NCBI GenBank assembly: GCA_021234155.1
Contig: JAJEKV010000001.1
Coordinates: 38,730,221-38,794,220 of the forward strand
Reading direction: 5' to 3'
Length of the DNA: 64,000 bases
From: Isoetes taiwanensis
Lineage: Eukaryota > Streptophyta > Lycopodiopsida > Isoetales > Isoetaceae
The position numbers and the translations under genes were made by a program. The notes beneath the pieces were generated by a model, which saw nothing but the letters and a program-made list of their open reading frames with translations, was not told the DNA's origin and made no database searches. Positions 1 through 11,200 of this stretch are shown here, piece after piece; the stretch's first letter is position 1; every line of letters starts with the position of its first letter.

Positions 1-236
1 ATTTGATGCAGATGCATAATTTTCACTCCAAATTTACTAGAAGATGAATTTGACTCACTCAACTTTCGTCTAACACTTAACCTAAGTCTGACCCACTACC
101 TAGAAGAAAAAGTTTTCCCCATTTTCGCGGTTCGATGGTGGAAATGTTTATTTCACACCCTATAGGCCTGTTAGACTACTTCATGGTTATGGTGGTGCTA
201 GTTCTTGGTCAACCAAGAACATCGCCTCGATACCAT
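1..236 (-). mobile_element. Internal 5' part of LTR retroelement, left copy
   Basis: This is the start of the internal region of a minus-strand LTR retroelement that continues beyond the left edge. Next to the LTR, on the minus strand, is TGGTATCGAGGCG (about 223-235), a variant of the initiator tRNA-Met primer-binding site (canonical TGGTATCAGAGC). Positions 1-230 match, inverted, the stretch 61724-61950 at the other end of the window, including a shared segment about a protein-free leader. No coding sequence can be read here. Confidence 0.7.
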
Positions 237-1490
237 TGTGACGCCTCCCGCTAAACGCGTCGGCCGCCCGGCCGCACACTCGGTAGAAATCCCCCATCCG
301 GCTCAACAACCGCGATGGGCCCTTCGCGTCTACCCGCGACTCGAGGTGACTCTTAGTGCGGGAAGGGAACACTGAAGGTGTCTTGCGCCCCTTCCCCTAT
401 GGGCTCCTATAACAAATGAAGCGAGAACACGCCGAACTAGCATCAACATATACAAATACTACCTCAAGGGTAGTGCATCACACATAAACCAAGGCAAAGA
501 TGATAATCACGAACCATAAAACATGAGAGCTCCTACCCCGCCAGATTCGTAAGGAGGATGACCGGCCGGGCTAGGGCCTCAAGATAGAGCGAGCATCGAG
601 TCATGGCAATGGCGTAGGGTGGCATAGAACAATGGCTAGGGTTGACCACTCCATCCGCCCCTCGTGCATACTTTGTAATGGGCTAGATCAGGCTCGACGG
701 CGGACTCTAGCCTTCCAGATACGCAATCCCATGGCATCACCCATCGGGACTACTCCAGGTTGCATCTCCCTGGTCCGATGAGGCAGGAAGGGTTGCATCT
801 CCCCCTTCCCAATACAAGAGGAGCAAACATGATCAACCATCATCACATAATCATCACATCATGAGAATAATCATAAGAAGAACATCTTAACCTAATCATA
901 CAACTAACTAATGGTTAGGGTTCCTTGATTAGGGTTCAAGATGTTGAATATGGGTTCTAGGATGGCTCTACTCTAGATACAAAATACTAGCACATCTGGA
1001 ATGCTAATTCCAGATGAGCTAGCACAACTACTATCCTACATACCTGCTCCTGAAGCTCTCCCTCCAGATCCGTGTGCCTCCATGGTCTCCGACTCACGAG
1101 GTGCCGCTCCTACTCCAAGAACGAGTCTACCCTGCTGGGGCTGCTGCACCAGTCTATGCCACAGCAAACGATGTTCGAAACGAGGTTTCGAACGAGTAGG
1201 TGAGTGCTAGGGCTGGAAAGAGGTCTAGGGTTAGGGTTTATGCCTATATAAGTTAGGTCCACCTAGGATGCCACGTGGCACCAATCGGGTGAGTCCTGTG
1301 TGGCGGTGCCCCAATAGGTTAAGGCCACGTGGATACTGGCTTAACCTATGGTTGGCTAAGTTATGCGAATAACTTAGCCATGCCCCCTAGTGCCACAATC
1401 TATGGTATACAAGGCTATGAAGATAGACTTGTATGGTGACGGATCCAGGAATATACGTATTTATGGCGTATATTCCCCTGGACCGTCACA
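237..1490 (-). repeat. 5' LTR of left LTR retroelement
   Basis: The segment starts, on the minus strand, with TGTGACGGTCC at 1490 and ends with GGCGTCACA at 237, so it has the TG...CA ends and the short TGTGAC/GTCACA inverted terminal repeat of an LTR. It is followed immediately by a tRNA-Met-like PBS. It aligns in inverse orientation with 60015-61716, including the landmark about a cloverleaf-free block containing CCAATACAAGAGGAG (about 811-826). Length is 1254 bp. No protein-coding signal is evident; open frames here look accidental. Confidence 0.75.
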
Positions 1491-2306
1491 CTCGATTAAG
1501 ACCTAAATACCATTTACGTTCCATTGTTGAAAGAAGCGTGGAATGAAGAAACCCTAAGAAAAATACGAAACGATAGATTCTTTAAATTTTTTAAAGTGGT
1601 GGTCCTTTATAGATATATTTATGTGTTCTTTCGCAATTGAGTAAATTTAGGGTTGTCCTCAATTATTGCTTATCTAGCGGGCATTGCATATTGGCATGAC
1701 AATTCCTAACTTTCATCTTCCTTTCCATCATCAATGGTAAATAGTATCACAGGACTCATGCCTTAGATTCTAAAAACATCAGTCATCCAATCAAATGTCA
1801 TGGGTCGTCAAGTAACATGTCTACAAACCTACATTACATAATGCATGCTCACTTATATTTCTAATCTTTCTCTTGTGGCAATGTACTATCGCAGAACTGT
1901 ACGTGCCACACATTTTTAACGCCTTTGAAATTTTATTGTCTATTGCAAGAATTTAGCTCAACAAGGTAGTTTTGTCCCCCCTGCATTGCAACAACATTTG
2001 CTAGTAAGATATATTTTGTACAAATCTTGACATGGACTCACTGTAATCCAGTCAAAATTGCAGGATCTTGTTGCATATGAAGGGATCAGTAAGTTGTAGA
2101 TTATGCTTTATGGGAGCGCTATAGCATAGTTAGGAAGGTAACTTGTGAATATTAGTTGATGTATAGAATCTGAGTACATGATAGAATCATACCTGTACGA
2201 GTACATGATACTTGTATACGCTCAATGATGGCGCTACAGTTCACATCAATAATTTTACTTCACTATAAAAACAGCTCCATTTGGGGCTAGAGGTCATTCA
2301 TCTCCC
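1491..2306. other. Intergenic, no gene seen
   Basis: AT-rich sequence without a convincing coding frame, repeat array or RNA gene. It ends with a TATA-like CTATAAAAAC at about 2263-2272, just upstream of the small open frame at 2307. Confidence 0.5.
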
Positions 2307-2636
2307 ATGGATTATTTGCCTTCTTCTGTTCACCACATCGAGGCGATCAAGTGCTCAATGAGCCACTCTGATCTTGTTGGTTGCCTAGACATGCATCTTC
2401 TTCTTGATCCCTACCTGCGAAGAAAAGCTTTGCGCGCTGAGATTCATTGCCCTGCGTCAATTCGTGTTATGATCCATCTGATTTGGCTTCCTGAGCGCAT
2501 GAGCTATGAGATATCAGGGATCACTACTACAGATCCTATGAATGAATCACCTATTCAACATATAAGCACTTCTGACCATCTTATCTATGAATCATGTATG
2601 CATTTATATATTAAAGATGTAAGCAGTTATATATGA
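2307..2636 (+). CDS. Small hypothetical ORF, 109 aa
   Basis: An ATG-started open frame of 109 codons lies about 35-40 bp downstream of a TATA-like CTATAAAAAC (about 2263-2272). The protein is not recognised. It has no signal peptide or membrane segment that I can defend, and its composition (Cys, His and Met spread evenly) is that of a chance frame as much as of a gene. It sits in transposon-rich DNA and the frame has no visible partner exons. It could be a spurious ORF. Confidence 0.15.
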   Translation: MDYLPSSVHHIEAIKCSMSHSDLVGCLDMHLLLDPYLRRKALRAEIHCPASIRVMIHLIWLPERMSYEISGITTTDPMNESPIQHISTSDHLIYESCMHLYIKDVSSYI

Positions 2637-2711
2637 TCACAAATATAGTAATGTACAAGATCTTATGTATTAAGATGAAAGATATGTATTACAAGTACAA
2701 GATCTCATGTA

Positions 2712-4900
2712 TTAAGATGAATAATGTGCTATGTCTTTCCACATGTCTACAATATATTTCGGAATTTGGACTGTTTTCGGCCTCTTGCCATTGGCATCCC
2801 AGGCATAATGAATAGCATCTAAATTTTCATACCTTGAAGGATCGGAAGGATTAGGCCGCCAATGCTTAGTCAAGCAGTCTTTGTAGTCCCCTCCAGTAGG
2901 CTTCCACCACGATACAAAAATATGGCCAAAATATGTAGATTCTGGATCAAGAACAACATTCTCCTCCTCGCATATCCTAACCAAGTGGCGGTGTTATCAT
3001 CTCCGTGTCCGACTAGAACAAACATACCCTTTGTCACATGTACGTGAGGATCAAGCTCTTCAAGAGGCAACACTGGACGGCCATCTGACGGGCCACAATA
3101 AGATGGTAAGGGTCGTGTGACCAAGGCAGATACGTCGACCTTTGGAACAAATGCTGTTTGTTCTAGAGGAGCTTGTCTTGTTTGTGGCCAAAATGCATCA
3201 TTTTGAGGACGTCCTGGAGCAACATCCTCCAAAGAGATAAGAAGCTGGTTCCAATACTCAACACTTGCCGTGTATTGCCTTGCAAACAAGCTACTTTCTT
3301 GATTCTTACATATGTCCTTCCATAGGGAGATGTATTTGTTGATGCTATCCTTCAACCCTGGAAGATCCTTCAATGTTGGTCTAGGAGGAATATTTTGTGG
3401 CACACCACTTGGTAGCATTGGCTGACCATGTTCATCCTCTTTCCACATTCTAACTCCTGGAGAATCTGCTGGAAGCCACTCTTTATGTAGGGACGATTTT
3501 GTATTGCATAACAGGCCAATCTCCCCGCCATCTTAAATTTGAAGAGCAATGGTTCAAGATGCCCAACAGGCGTTGGCCCTTATCGAGGGATGAATCCCTT
3601 CACAAAAGCCTTCCAATTTGGAACTTCATCAATAAAGTATGGAATTGGAGATTTTGCATTGCACTTCTTTGAACAAGTAAAGTAGCTCGTAGTGTCAAAG
3701 CATCCGATGAACTCATCAAGGTTGAAAATTTTCCAAATAAAGCATCAATATCATCATGGGTGTGGCCGACCATCATAAAGCCCACTTGGATCTCACCAAA
3801 GACCTTAAGCCAAGTCAAATAAGATAAGTATGAGAAGACATACCTATTTTTGTTTTGCCCTGATGCATTATCAAGTTGCAAATAGAGATTTCGGGGGAGA
3901 GGGTTGAACACCTCAGGATTCGTTGTAGTTGAAGCATTTGGCAATACTTCTGCCATAGAAGCAAGTTTGTTCTTCAAAGGATTGGTATCCTTGTTGCTTG
4001 CATCCATTTGCAATCTGCAGGCTTACTTCCACATAAGTCACCTATCTTGTCCTCTTGTACCAATTCCAAGTTATGCAATATCCTAGAAAGTGAACCAATG
4101 TGGAAGTTTGAATCATCTTTCCATAAATCAAGTGAGAAATGACCATAGGCACGACCACCATGCCCATGAGTCAGAGCTCCTGTCAAACTGCTCTTCAAGC
4201 GATCACCTCTCCATACAGATTTTGCTAGATGATGACTTCTAGGCACTAAAGTCTTAACCTGATCCATCTTATCATGTATTATACATAGATGATTTTTCGG
4301 AGACCGCATTTGTGACAATGCTCTTCAATGCCAATATTGACTGCGCAAGAACGTTGTTTCTAGCATATGAGCCCGACGTTGAATTGCAAGATTTCGTCTC
4401 TCTCTTGTATCTTTTGTTTTTCCAAATTTTGCTTAATCACCACGCCAGATGTTGCATTTAGAGAAGGCTGTATTTTTTGCAATGCTAACATCTGGAAATT
4501 CCCTTTTCCATATACTATAAAAGGAGTTCAAGGCTACAGTTGTTCCTGTAAGCTCTTCAACGACTGCACCAACTTCTTTATGTATAAGCTTCTTATAAGG
4601 AATGGAAGGAAGCTTGCGTACGTTTTCTCTTACATCATCTCTACCTCTTTTTGCTCCTATGGGGAATACTTTCAAAGCATTCTCCGAATGAATCTGTCTA
4701 GCACACATTAGGTGGCCGGTGTAGTGGATCTAGGCTTCTTAGAGCGGTATTACCATGTTCGGGCCTACCTTTGCACCCGCTTCAAATCTGTTTCTCCAAT
4801 TGTAAAATGTTGATCGACCGATACCTAAAGCCATGCGCCACCCAAATGCATTGACAGAATTCCATCCTTTTGAGCACTATCCTGTCCTCTCCTTCTCCTG
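2712..4900 (-). pseudogene. Broken DUF7869-type transposon-like gene
   Basis: Reading the minus strand from about 4900 down to 2712, successive frames give pieces of one protein. First comes a segment with SFYSIWKREFPDVSI (about 4480-4530), then CIIHDKMDQVKT (about 4255-4290), then LQLDNASGQNKNRYVF and GFMMVGHTHDDIDALFGKFS (about 3700-3880). Last is a C-terminal part with WKPTGGDYKDC (about 2870-2910). The LQLDN..GQNKN and GHTHDDID pair is characteristic of the DUF7869 family, a conserved but uncharacterised domain repeated in many eukaryotic genomes, probably carried by mobile elements (family knowledge plus inference). At least three frame changes and stops (near 4320, 3600 and 2870) mean it cannot be translated as one protein. 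Some breaks could be introns, but I found no consistent splice borders. No terminal repeats were identified. Confidence 0.6.
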
Positions 4901-5590
4901 TGTAAGTCACACTCAAAGACGGCAAAAAAAAAAAACGTAACCCTTGCATTGTATGGTTGGGATAAAAATTCTTTTCTTAATTCACGTACTTGATGCTTGG
5001 TAAGTTTCTTGTTGCAAGTATTTTTTGCAGCAGACTTGACTTCATGAACTTATTGATTGAAGTTGTGGAGCATAGCCTTTCCTCTTTGCTTTTCCCTTGG
5101 GCTCTCTTGGAATCCTATGTGTGTAAGTATACTTCCTCTTTCGTTTGAATTGAGCCCGAATGTTGTCCTCAAATGATTCTAGCTCTATATCCTCATTTTC
5201 TTTAGCTTCTCGAGCTTGCGATGTTGTGAGACGGTCCTTCCATCCAAAGCAAACATCACATCGCTATTTTCCCCACCGAACAAGTGCATTCTCACTTGGC
5301 CTTTTCACGCACAAGCATGACATCTCAGATCCTCTTTCATTAGTTCAGAAGCACCTTTCCAACACAAAGGCCAACCTTTGTGTCTCCTAAGAATTCATCA
5401 TCAACAAAGATCCCGTGGATCATTGAATAGAATTATAGCTTCCGTGATATTTAGTTCTAGTACAAGAATGGAGAATATGGCTTCGCATTTCCAAGAGTTA
5501 CGTTTTGAGTAACTAGGTGGTGGCTCATCATCATCGATGGTATTCTCATGAAAGCAAACCGAGTAGCTAAATCCACCGATGGATCAATCT
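4901..5590. other. Transposon-derived spacer, no intact gene
   Basis: Possibly the eroded 5' part of the minus-strand DUF7869-like gene: short in-frame pieces read like an upstream basic region around 4780-4900. A 12-base A run lies at about 4925-4937. No splice sites, RNA gene or intact frame were found. Confidence 0.35.
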
Positions 5591-6235
5591 CTACATCTCG
5601 CATCCGTCACGCCTCCATGATTCTATGTATGAGTTGTATGAGGTAGGTGTCCCCATGTCCGATCTTGGTGTCTCATCATGGGTCGCATCAATGTCATGAA
5701 AACGATATCGCTTCGGAGGCCATTCGATGAATGTGCCCACGTACCTCCGCAATATTATCCGCACCCGCACATGCAATCGGAAGCACGGAGTTGGCACCAC
5801 GTACCTCGGTGACTTGCACAACCACGCTCGCGTGCATCCACATCCTTCCCATGGATGCTACTTCTATTCACCAATGACTCGCCAACAACAACATTGTCAT
5901 CGCATAAGTTCACCAAGTTCTCCGTGGTTGCTCATTGGTCGAGATGAAGGAGAAGTGGGTGATGACGATGTAGAGGAACTACTAGGCAGGTTGGGGGTTT
6001 CCGTGATCGATGATGATACTGGTGTGAAGCATCCGACGATTCTCACGTCCTTTCTAGGCCATTCGATAAATGTGCCTACGGCCCAAAGAACATTATCCGG
6101 CGTGCCGCATGGAATGGGAAGCACATGGGATGGAATTATGGCTTCAGTAACCTCCACGACGACGTTCTTAAAGTAGTCAATGTTCTTTCCATGTAGGTGC
6201 CCTCTATGCAGTTCATGCCCCCTGGCAACAACCAT
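5591..6235 (-). pseudogene. Fragment with duplicated GTFIEWP domain
   Basis: Two minus-strand frames carry similar copies of one domain. The first (about 5950-6200) contains VVVEVTEAII and LWAVGTFIEWPRK. The second (about 5650-5750) contains RRYVGTFIEWPPK. At DNA level the two copies are diverged tandem repeats: each has GGCCATTCGAT.AATGTGCC, at about 5718 and 6057. A C-terminal domain with a G-[ST]-[FY]-[IV]-x-WP core is common in plant En/Spm-type transposon-associated proteins (DUF8039-like), so I read this as a transposon gene remnant. The copies are in different frames and the region is not translatable as a whole. The Ser/Pro-rich segment between them (SSSSTSSSPTSPSS) is low complexity. 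Confidence 0.4.
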
Positions 6236-6325
6236 GTCACCACAGAGGAAGTTCTGCAAGGTCCTTTTCCTGCAAGCATACAATGACATGCACACATTGT
6301 TAGCCGAAAATATTGACAAAACAGA

Positions 6326-6483
6326 CAAATGGCGCGAGTGCGCCATTTGTTCAAATAGCGCAGCAGTGCCATTTGCCTCGAAATAGCGCAGATGCGCCAT
6401 TTGTCTTAATGGCGGTTGCGCTATTTCGAGGTAAAATGGCGCTACCGCTTATTTTGAGGCTTAATGGCGCAATTGGCGCCATT
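6326..6483. repeat. Cluster of six to seven short GCGC palindromes
   Basis: Successive imperfect palindromes of 17-24 bp lie at 6326-6349, 6352-6375, 6380-6403, 6409-6425, 6434-6455 and 6463-6483. The arms follow the pattern CAAATGGCGC / GCGCCATTTG or its AAATAGCGC variant, and the loops are 3-5 nt. The first has fully matched 10-bp arms around GAGT. The same motif recurs at 7763, 7831, 7908, 7936, 8122, 9770 and 11537, that is, only around the ParB/methyltransferase-like gene. Confidence 0.85.
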
Positions 6484-6523
6484 TGGCTTCCTTAAACAAA
6501 ACAGGAAAACTTATGAAAGCAGA

Positions 6524-6722
6524 TTACACATTACAGATTACTATAGATTACTACATATAACTACAGGCTACTACAGATTACTAAAGATTACAGATTACAC
6601 ATTAGTAGAGATTACTGCAGAGCACAAGATTATTACAGATCATTACAGATTACTACATATTACTACAGACTACAGATTATTTCCTGGATTGTTACAGGTT
6701 ACTACAGATTACTACAGAGAAG
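6524..6722. repeat. Degenerate ATTACTACAG minisatellite
   Basis: About twenty diverged copies of a 10-11 bp unit, consensus ATTACTACAG with variants such as GATTACACATT and ATTATTACAG, are arrayed head to tail. The open frame across it is a product of the repeat and not a gene. Confidence 0.8.
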
Positions 6723-6839
6723 AAACATTATTCTGCACTTATAGGAGAAATTGCTGACAGTTAAACTAAAAACGTAATCAAGCCACTAACCTTGGGGTCA
6801 TTGTAGATCGAGAATCTGCCATTGAAAGAAGGGAAGAGC

Positions 6840-7050
6840 CTTGAATCAAGTAAGCGCCTTCAAAATAGAGGAAGCGCCTGCTATGAAATGAAGAAGCGCC
6901 TGCTAACCAAGTGAAGCGCCTGCTATCAAATGAAGAAGCGCCTGCTATGAAATGAAGAAGCGCCTGCTAACCAAGTGAAGCGCCTGCAACCAACTAAAGC
7001 GCCTACAACTGAAGGTAGCGCCCAAAGAAGCGCCTGCTGAACCAATGCCT
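6840..7050. repeat. GAAGCGCCTGC repeat array
   Basis: At least nine units of GAAGCGCCTGC alternate with short spacers such as TATGAAAT, TAACCAAGT and TATCAAAT, with a period of about 17-21 bp and a higher-order repeat of about 55 bp. The GCGCC core is shared with the neighbouring palindromes. Confidence 0.8.
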
Positions 7051-7244
7051 AAGGCGGAATAGACGTCTGACTTGGCGGCCAAGTCCTCTAAGGCGCAAGT
7101 ACCTGCGGATGTTGAAGCGAGGACGGGGAGCGTAAAAATCGCGAACCCGCGAATCTGAGGGACTAAAAGCCTTACATTTTTACCATATCTGTACCCGCAG
7201 ATTTTATAAACGGCTTTGAGACAGGGACTGGCACAATATATGCG

Positions 7245-7445
7245 AAAAGTGGCGGGGAATTCAAATTTTAAAATTCTAGTGGCGGACGGGCGGGGAATTC
7301 AAATTTTAGAATTCAATTGGCGGACGGGCGGGAAATTCAAATTTAAATTTTAAAATTCAAGTGACGGACGGACGGACGGACGCTGAGAGATGCAAAGAAA
7401 TTCAAGTGGCGGGCGGACGGGCTGGCGGGCCAAATCCTTTCGCGC
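7245..7445. repeat. GGCGGACGGGCGGGGAATTCAAATTT repeat region
   Basis: Three to four diverged copies of a unit of about 45 bp combine a GC-rich half (GGCGGACGGGCGGG) and an AT-rich half (AATTCAAATTTTAAAATTC). They are followed by a GACG tandem run at about 7365-7382. No coding content. Confidence 0.7.
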
Positions 7446-7757
7446 CATTAATTTCGACGGGTTTATTTTCTCTTCATTTCATTTCTCTCATTTCATTTCA
7501 TACGCATGGCGCCTTCTCCTCATGACGCCCGGCGCCATAGCCTTCTCTCTCTAGCGCCTTAGCTTTCTCTCTCTAAGCCGTGTTTTCTCTCTAAGCGCCT
7601 TGAGTAAGCGCTTTGTTGATCCGGGAGCTCGGGAAAAAAAGGTGGAGTAAATTTCTACGGTCCTCTGTCACGATCCCTGTATGCGATTCGCATATCACGA
7701 TGGCGTCGGGTTCGAGTTAGTTAAATCTTTGTTTTTAGCTGTTTTCCGGGTCATGGG

Positions 7758-7767
7758 TATATAAATA
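7758..7767 (+). promoter_or_regulatory. Putative TATA box
   Basis: TATATAAATA lies about 500 bp upstream of the first ATG of the ParB/methyltransferase-like gene. If used, the palindromes at 7831-8163 would lie in the transcribed leader. No transcript evidence is available. Confidence 0.3.
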
Positions 7768-7860
7768 GCGCGACCGCGCTGTTTCATGTATCCAGGTGTC
7801 TAGGATAGTGAGTTTCTGTGGTCCCGTCTGAAAGAAATGGCGCGGACGCGCCATTTCTTT
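7763..7860. repeat. Two GCGC palindromes, one perfect 30-mer
   Basis: An imperfect palindrome occupies 7763-7784. At 7831-7860 the arms AAAGAAATGGCGCG and CGCGCCATTTCTTT are exact reverse complements around a 2-nt centre (GA), giving 14-bp perfect arms. Confidence 0.85.
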
Positions 7861-7907
7861 GGGAAGTGTTAGTTTTGTAGTTTGTTTATAGCAGATGTAG
7901 TATAATG

Positions 7908-8163
7908 CAAATGGCGCCACTGCGCCATTTACATGCAAATGGCGCCACTGCGCCATTTCTCCACTGGCGAGTCGCCTCACCCTCAGCTTGCCAACAATCT
8001 AGAAAGTACAGGCCTTATTATCGACTCGCGAGTCGAGAATGTCTCGACTCGCGAGGCGAGAATAGGGAGTGTACACTCTGGATTGTTGGCTGGCTGAGGG
8101 ATTCCCGATTCGCCAGTCGAGAAATGGCGCAGTGGCGCCATTTGCATGCAAATGGCGCAGTGG
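7908..8163. repeat. Large inverted repeat with nested palindromes
   Basis: Two identical small palindromes (7908-7930 and 7936-7958, arms CAAATGGCGC / GCGCCATTT, loop CACT) repeat with a 28-bp period. The second lies in the left arm of a much larger inverted repeat, left arm about 7919-8036 and right arm about 8042-8163. Landmarks mirrored between the arms are CCAACAATC, CTCGCGAG and CACTGCGCCATTT. The centre holds a perfect 16-bp palindrome TCGACTCGCGAGTCGA (8021-8036). The arms are roughly 80% matched by eye. Confidence 0.85.
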
Positions 8164-8262
8164 GTTGGGTTTGGGTTTCATGATTTGAATGTTGATTAGT
8201 TGTTTTCTTGTGAAGCTTCGTTGTCCAAGGCCCAAAACATTGTGACGGAGAAGACCGTGGTC

Positions 8263-11200
8263 ATGGCTGGAAGGCCATGGTGCATGGAAATTGTCAGGGC
8301 AATTCCTTTGGAGGAAGGGGTCGACCCCACAAAGGGGGACAAGAGGAGAGAACTTTGCCTCCTCACAAAGTCGAGAAGTGGTGAACAAGACGTTGTGATG
8401 CAGCTTGGCATCATTGTCAACATGCGGGAGGTGAAAAAGCAGGGAAGATTAGACTTCCTTGGTTGCACAGTGGAGGATCCCGTGAATTGCACCATTGATC
8501 TGTACTGCATGGACTGGCAGTTTTACGATCCACAGATGATGGAATCCAGCATCAAGGACCAGACAGTCTCTGCCAAAAGAAAGGGCTGGCCGTTGCCTTC
8601 ATACGAAAGCAGAGAGGCAGCTGCTATTAATGGCACAGTCGAGCTACTTAGAGGGTTTGGCATTCTCCGTTCAGCCATGGATGCATCAAAGAACTCAGTG
8701 TCACATATTGTCAGAGCCAAGACCTCTTGTAATATGCCTGCTCTAATGGACAGCACCTGGCTTCGACAGGAGATTTTAAAGAAGGATGGGAAGAAAAAGG
8801 TAAACCTTAGGCAAGCCAAGCCAAGGGAAGAAAAAGCCACACCAAGGGAAGGGACAGAGCAAGAGGAAGAGAATCAAAAGAAAGACGAGGAAAATCCCAA
8901 GTCTCCACCCAAGTCAGCTCCCAAGTCTCCTCCTATCAGGACACCTATCGGTTCTCCTATCAAGTCCCCGGATAAACCGGATTCAGAGAGAACCATTAGT
9001 GATACTAAATCCTCTCCACATTTGAGAGGTAAAGGCGCTGGATCGACGGCTGAAAGCATTCCGCCTAAAAGGAGGAGGGAAACAAAGAAGGAAATGAGGG
9101 TCAGAAAGCAGAGGAAAATGGAAAGTCTGGAGGTGCCTTCGGAGTTGAAGATGGACTGTGATGCCGAGGAGGAGTTGGCAGAAGAAACTCTAAAAAAAAT
9201 ACAGCAGCACGGTCACATGTTTCCTCTAGGTGTGACATATATCAGAAAAATATCCATCTGGGATATGGAAGAGGCACCTCCTAACATGACAGCACGAGTT
9301 GTAAATCCTGAACATGTTAGGAAACTGTGCAAGTCATTTGCTGAAGATCCCCATCCAGTCTTCACGCCGGCAGATGTGGTGCCCTTTGATCCAGATACAA
9401 AGCAGCTAGTACCATGGTCACAAGAATCTGACCTGGCTGGTATGAGGTTCTACATCATCAATGGCAACCATTCTGTCTCAGCCGCTCAGCTCGTGTGTCA
9501 GAAGTTGGGGACAGAAGATGCCAGAATAGAACTCAGAAAGATTTACACTTATAGATTCTGCAGAGTTCTTTCTGGAGCACTGAGTGACTTGGACCTTCTT
9601 CAGCTCAGTGTGGATGTCAATGACATCGTAGCCAGGACGGTGTTTAAGGAACCCTACGCAGATCAGATACACCACCTGCGTAGGCAATACCAGGAGTGCG
9701 GCAAACCAGCACCAGCAGGAAAAGGCCAATCAAGAAGCGACGAATACAAGGTATGTGCCATCGTATGAATCAAATGGCGCAGCGGCGCAATTTGATGCCA
9801 AATGGCACTGCTTTGCTGCATTCAAGCTCTAACATATTTGGTTTGCCTTTCAGCATTACCTCGAAATGGTTGACAAGATTCTCAGGGGAAAGCATACCAA
9901 GGATGTCAACAGGTTCGTTTTCATGCCAGACGACATTTACGCTCTTTCGCCAAATGTGGAATAAATGGAAAAAGGGGGAGCTGAAAGATAACAAGGGCCA
10001 ACAAATAGCAGTCAATTGGGCAAAGGATAAGGACTATTTTAGCGAGAACTACCTCAGATGCATGAGAGGCCTGGATTATGAAGATTGCAGAACTGTCCTC
10101 CGGGAAGCCATCAGAGGGGACATTTATGTTAAGGTCACATCGGATTATAAGGGTGATAATTTTTTCAAGACGAGAGCACAGAACTTGAGGATTCTTGCCT
10201 ACATGAAGAAGGAGATTCTCAACTACATCCATGATGAACTTGGAATCAAGTACAGAAAGTTCGAGGACTTGAGAAAGGTGTCCGACGGATTCCCAGACTC
10301 AACCCTCCTATCGTGGGGTGTGGTGCATAATAAGTGGGTCTCAGACGGAATACTGAAAGAGGGCGTCCATGGTAATGTGCCCTTCTCATTAGGCAGATCC
10401 ATCCGTAAGATTCTAAAGCCCGAGGCCGAGGACGAGTTCAAAAGATTTTTTGTGGAGTGCGTTTCTAGTGGTGGGATTGTCCAGGATCGGATCGTGTTGC
10501 CTGCCAGCATGATCTGTTTGGATCTTGAGGCAAATTACTCCGATTTGGGATCCCGCCAATCTGCCAAATTCTTTGATCTTCGCTTCTAAGATGACGGATG
10601 TCGAGACATCTTGGATAATATGTTTTGCTAGGCCGAACATACGAAGTCTCTTCCTCAGACCGCCTCGGAGAGACTAGAATCCGCATCTAGAGTTTACTTA
10701 GGCATGTATGAAGAGGAAAGTAGGTGGGCACCGGTGGTGGCATAAAAGAGCCAACAAGTGTGGTTCTAGCCACCGGGATCTCAAAAGCACAATACCGATG
10801 AACACCGGATCTCGGGTTTTATGGTGAACATCCCCGGAAAGCACCTGAAGTTCCTAAGACCCATAAAGATGCAGTTGGTGCCGAGCCAGAGAATCTGGCT
10901 AACAAGCTCCTGAGGGACAGGTTCAAATACAGTTGGCAAGGTATGGAAGGGGAATACTTGGTTCACAAGCAGGTTGGTCCTGCTACAATAGCATACCTTG
11001 TCGATAAGCTCTGCCCTCCAGGTAACTTTGTTCTGGACTTTTTTTCTGGTGGGGCTTTTACTAGGGCATCATTGCAGTTAAAAAGGAGTAGTGTGGCCTA
11101 TGAGCATGATGGAAAAAAGATCCAATGTATGCTAGGGATTCTTGGAAGAATTGACAACGTCATTAATCCCTTGCTTGATCCAGCAGCCATGGACTCTCGT

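Noticed and set aside
237-1490. Small frames inside the left LTR (for example 1001-1210)
   Set aside because: They lie within an LTR, are not conserved in the right LTR and show no protein features.
6313-6495. Open frames running through the 6.3-6.5 kb palindromes
   Set aside because: Their translation simply repeats the palindrome in both directions (for example CAICSNSAAVPF and ICANGT-like words) and has no partner exons.
6326-7960. CRISPR-like array of palindromic repeats
   Set aside because: Repeats are degenerate, spacing is irregular (2 to more than 1000 bp), there are no uniform unique spacers, and the setting is eukaryotic.
8200-8262. Upstream start for the ParB-like gene at 8200
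   Set aside because: The codon is TTG, directly after an in-frame TAG; the first ATG is at 8263.
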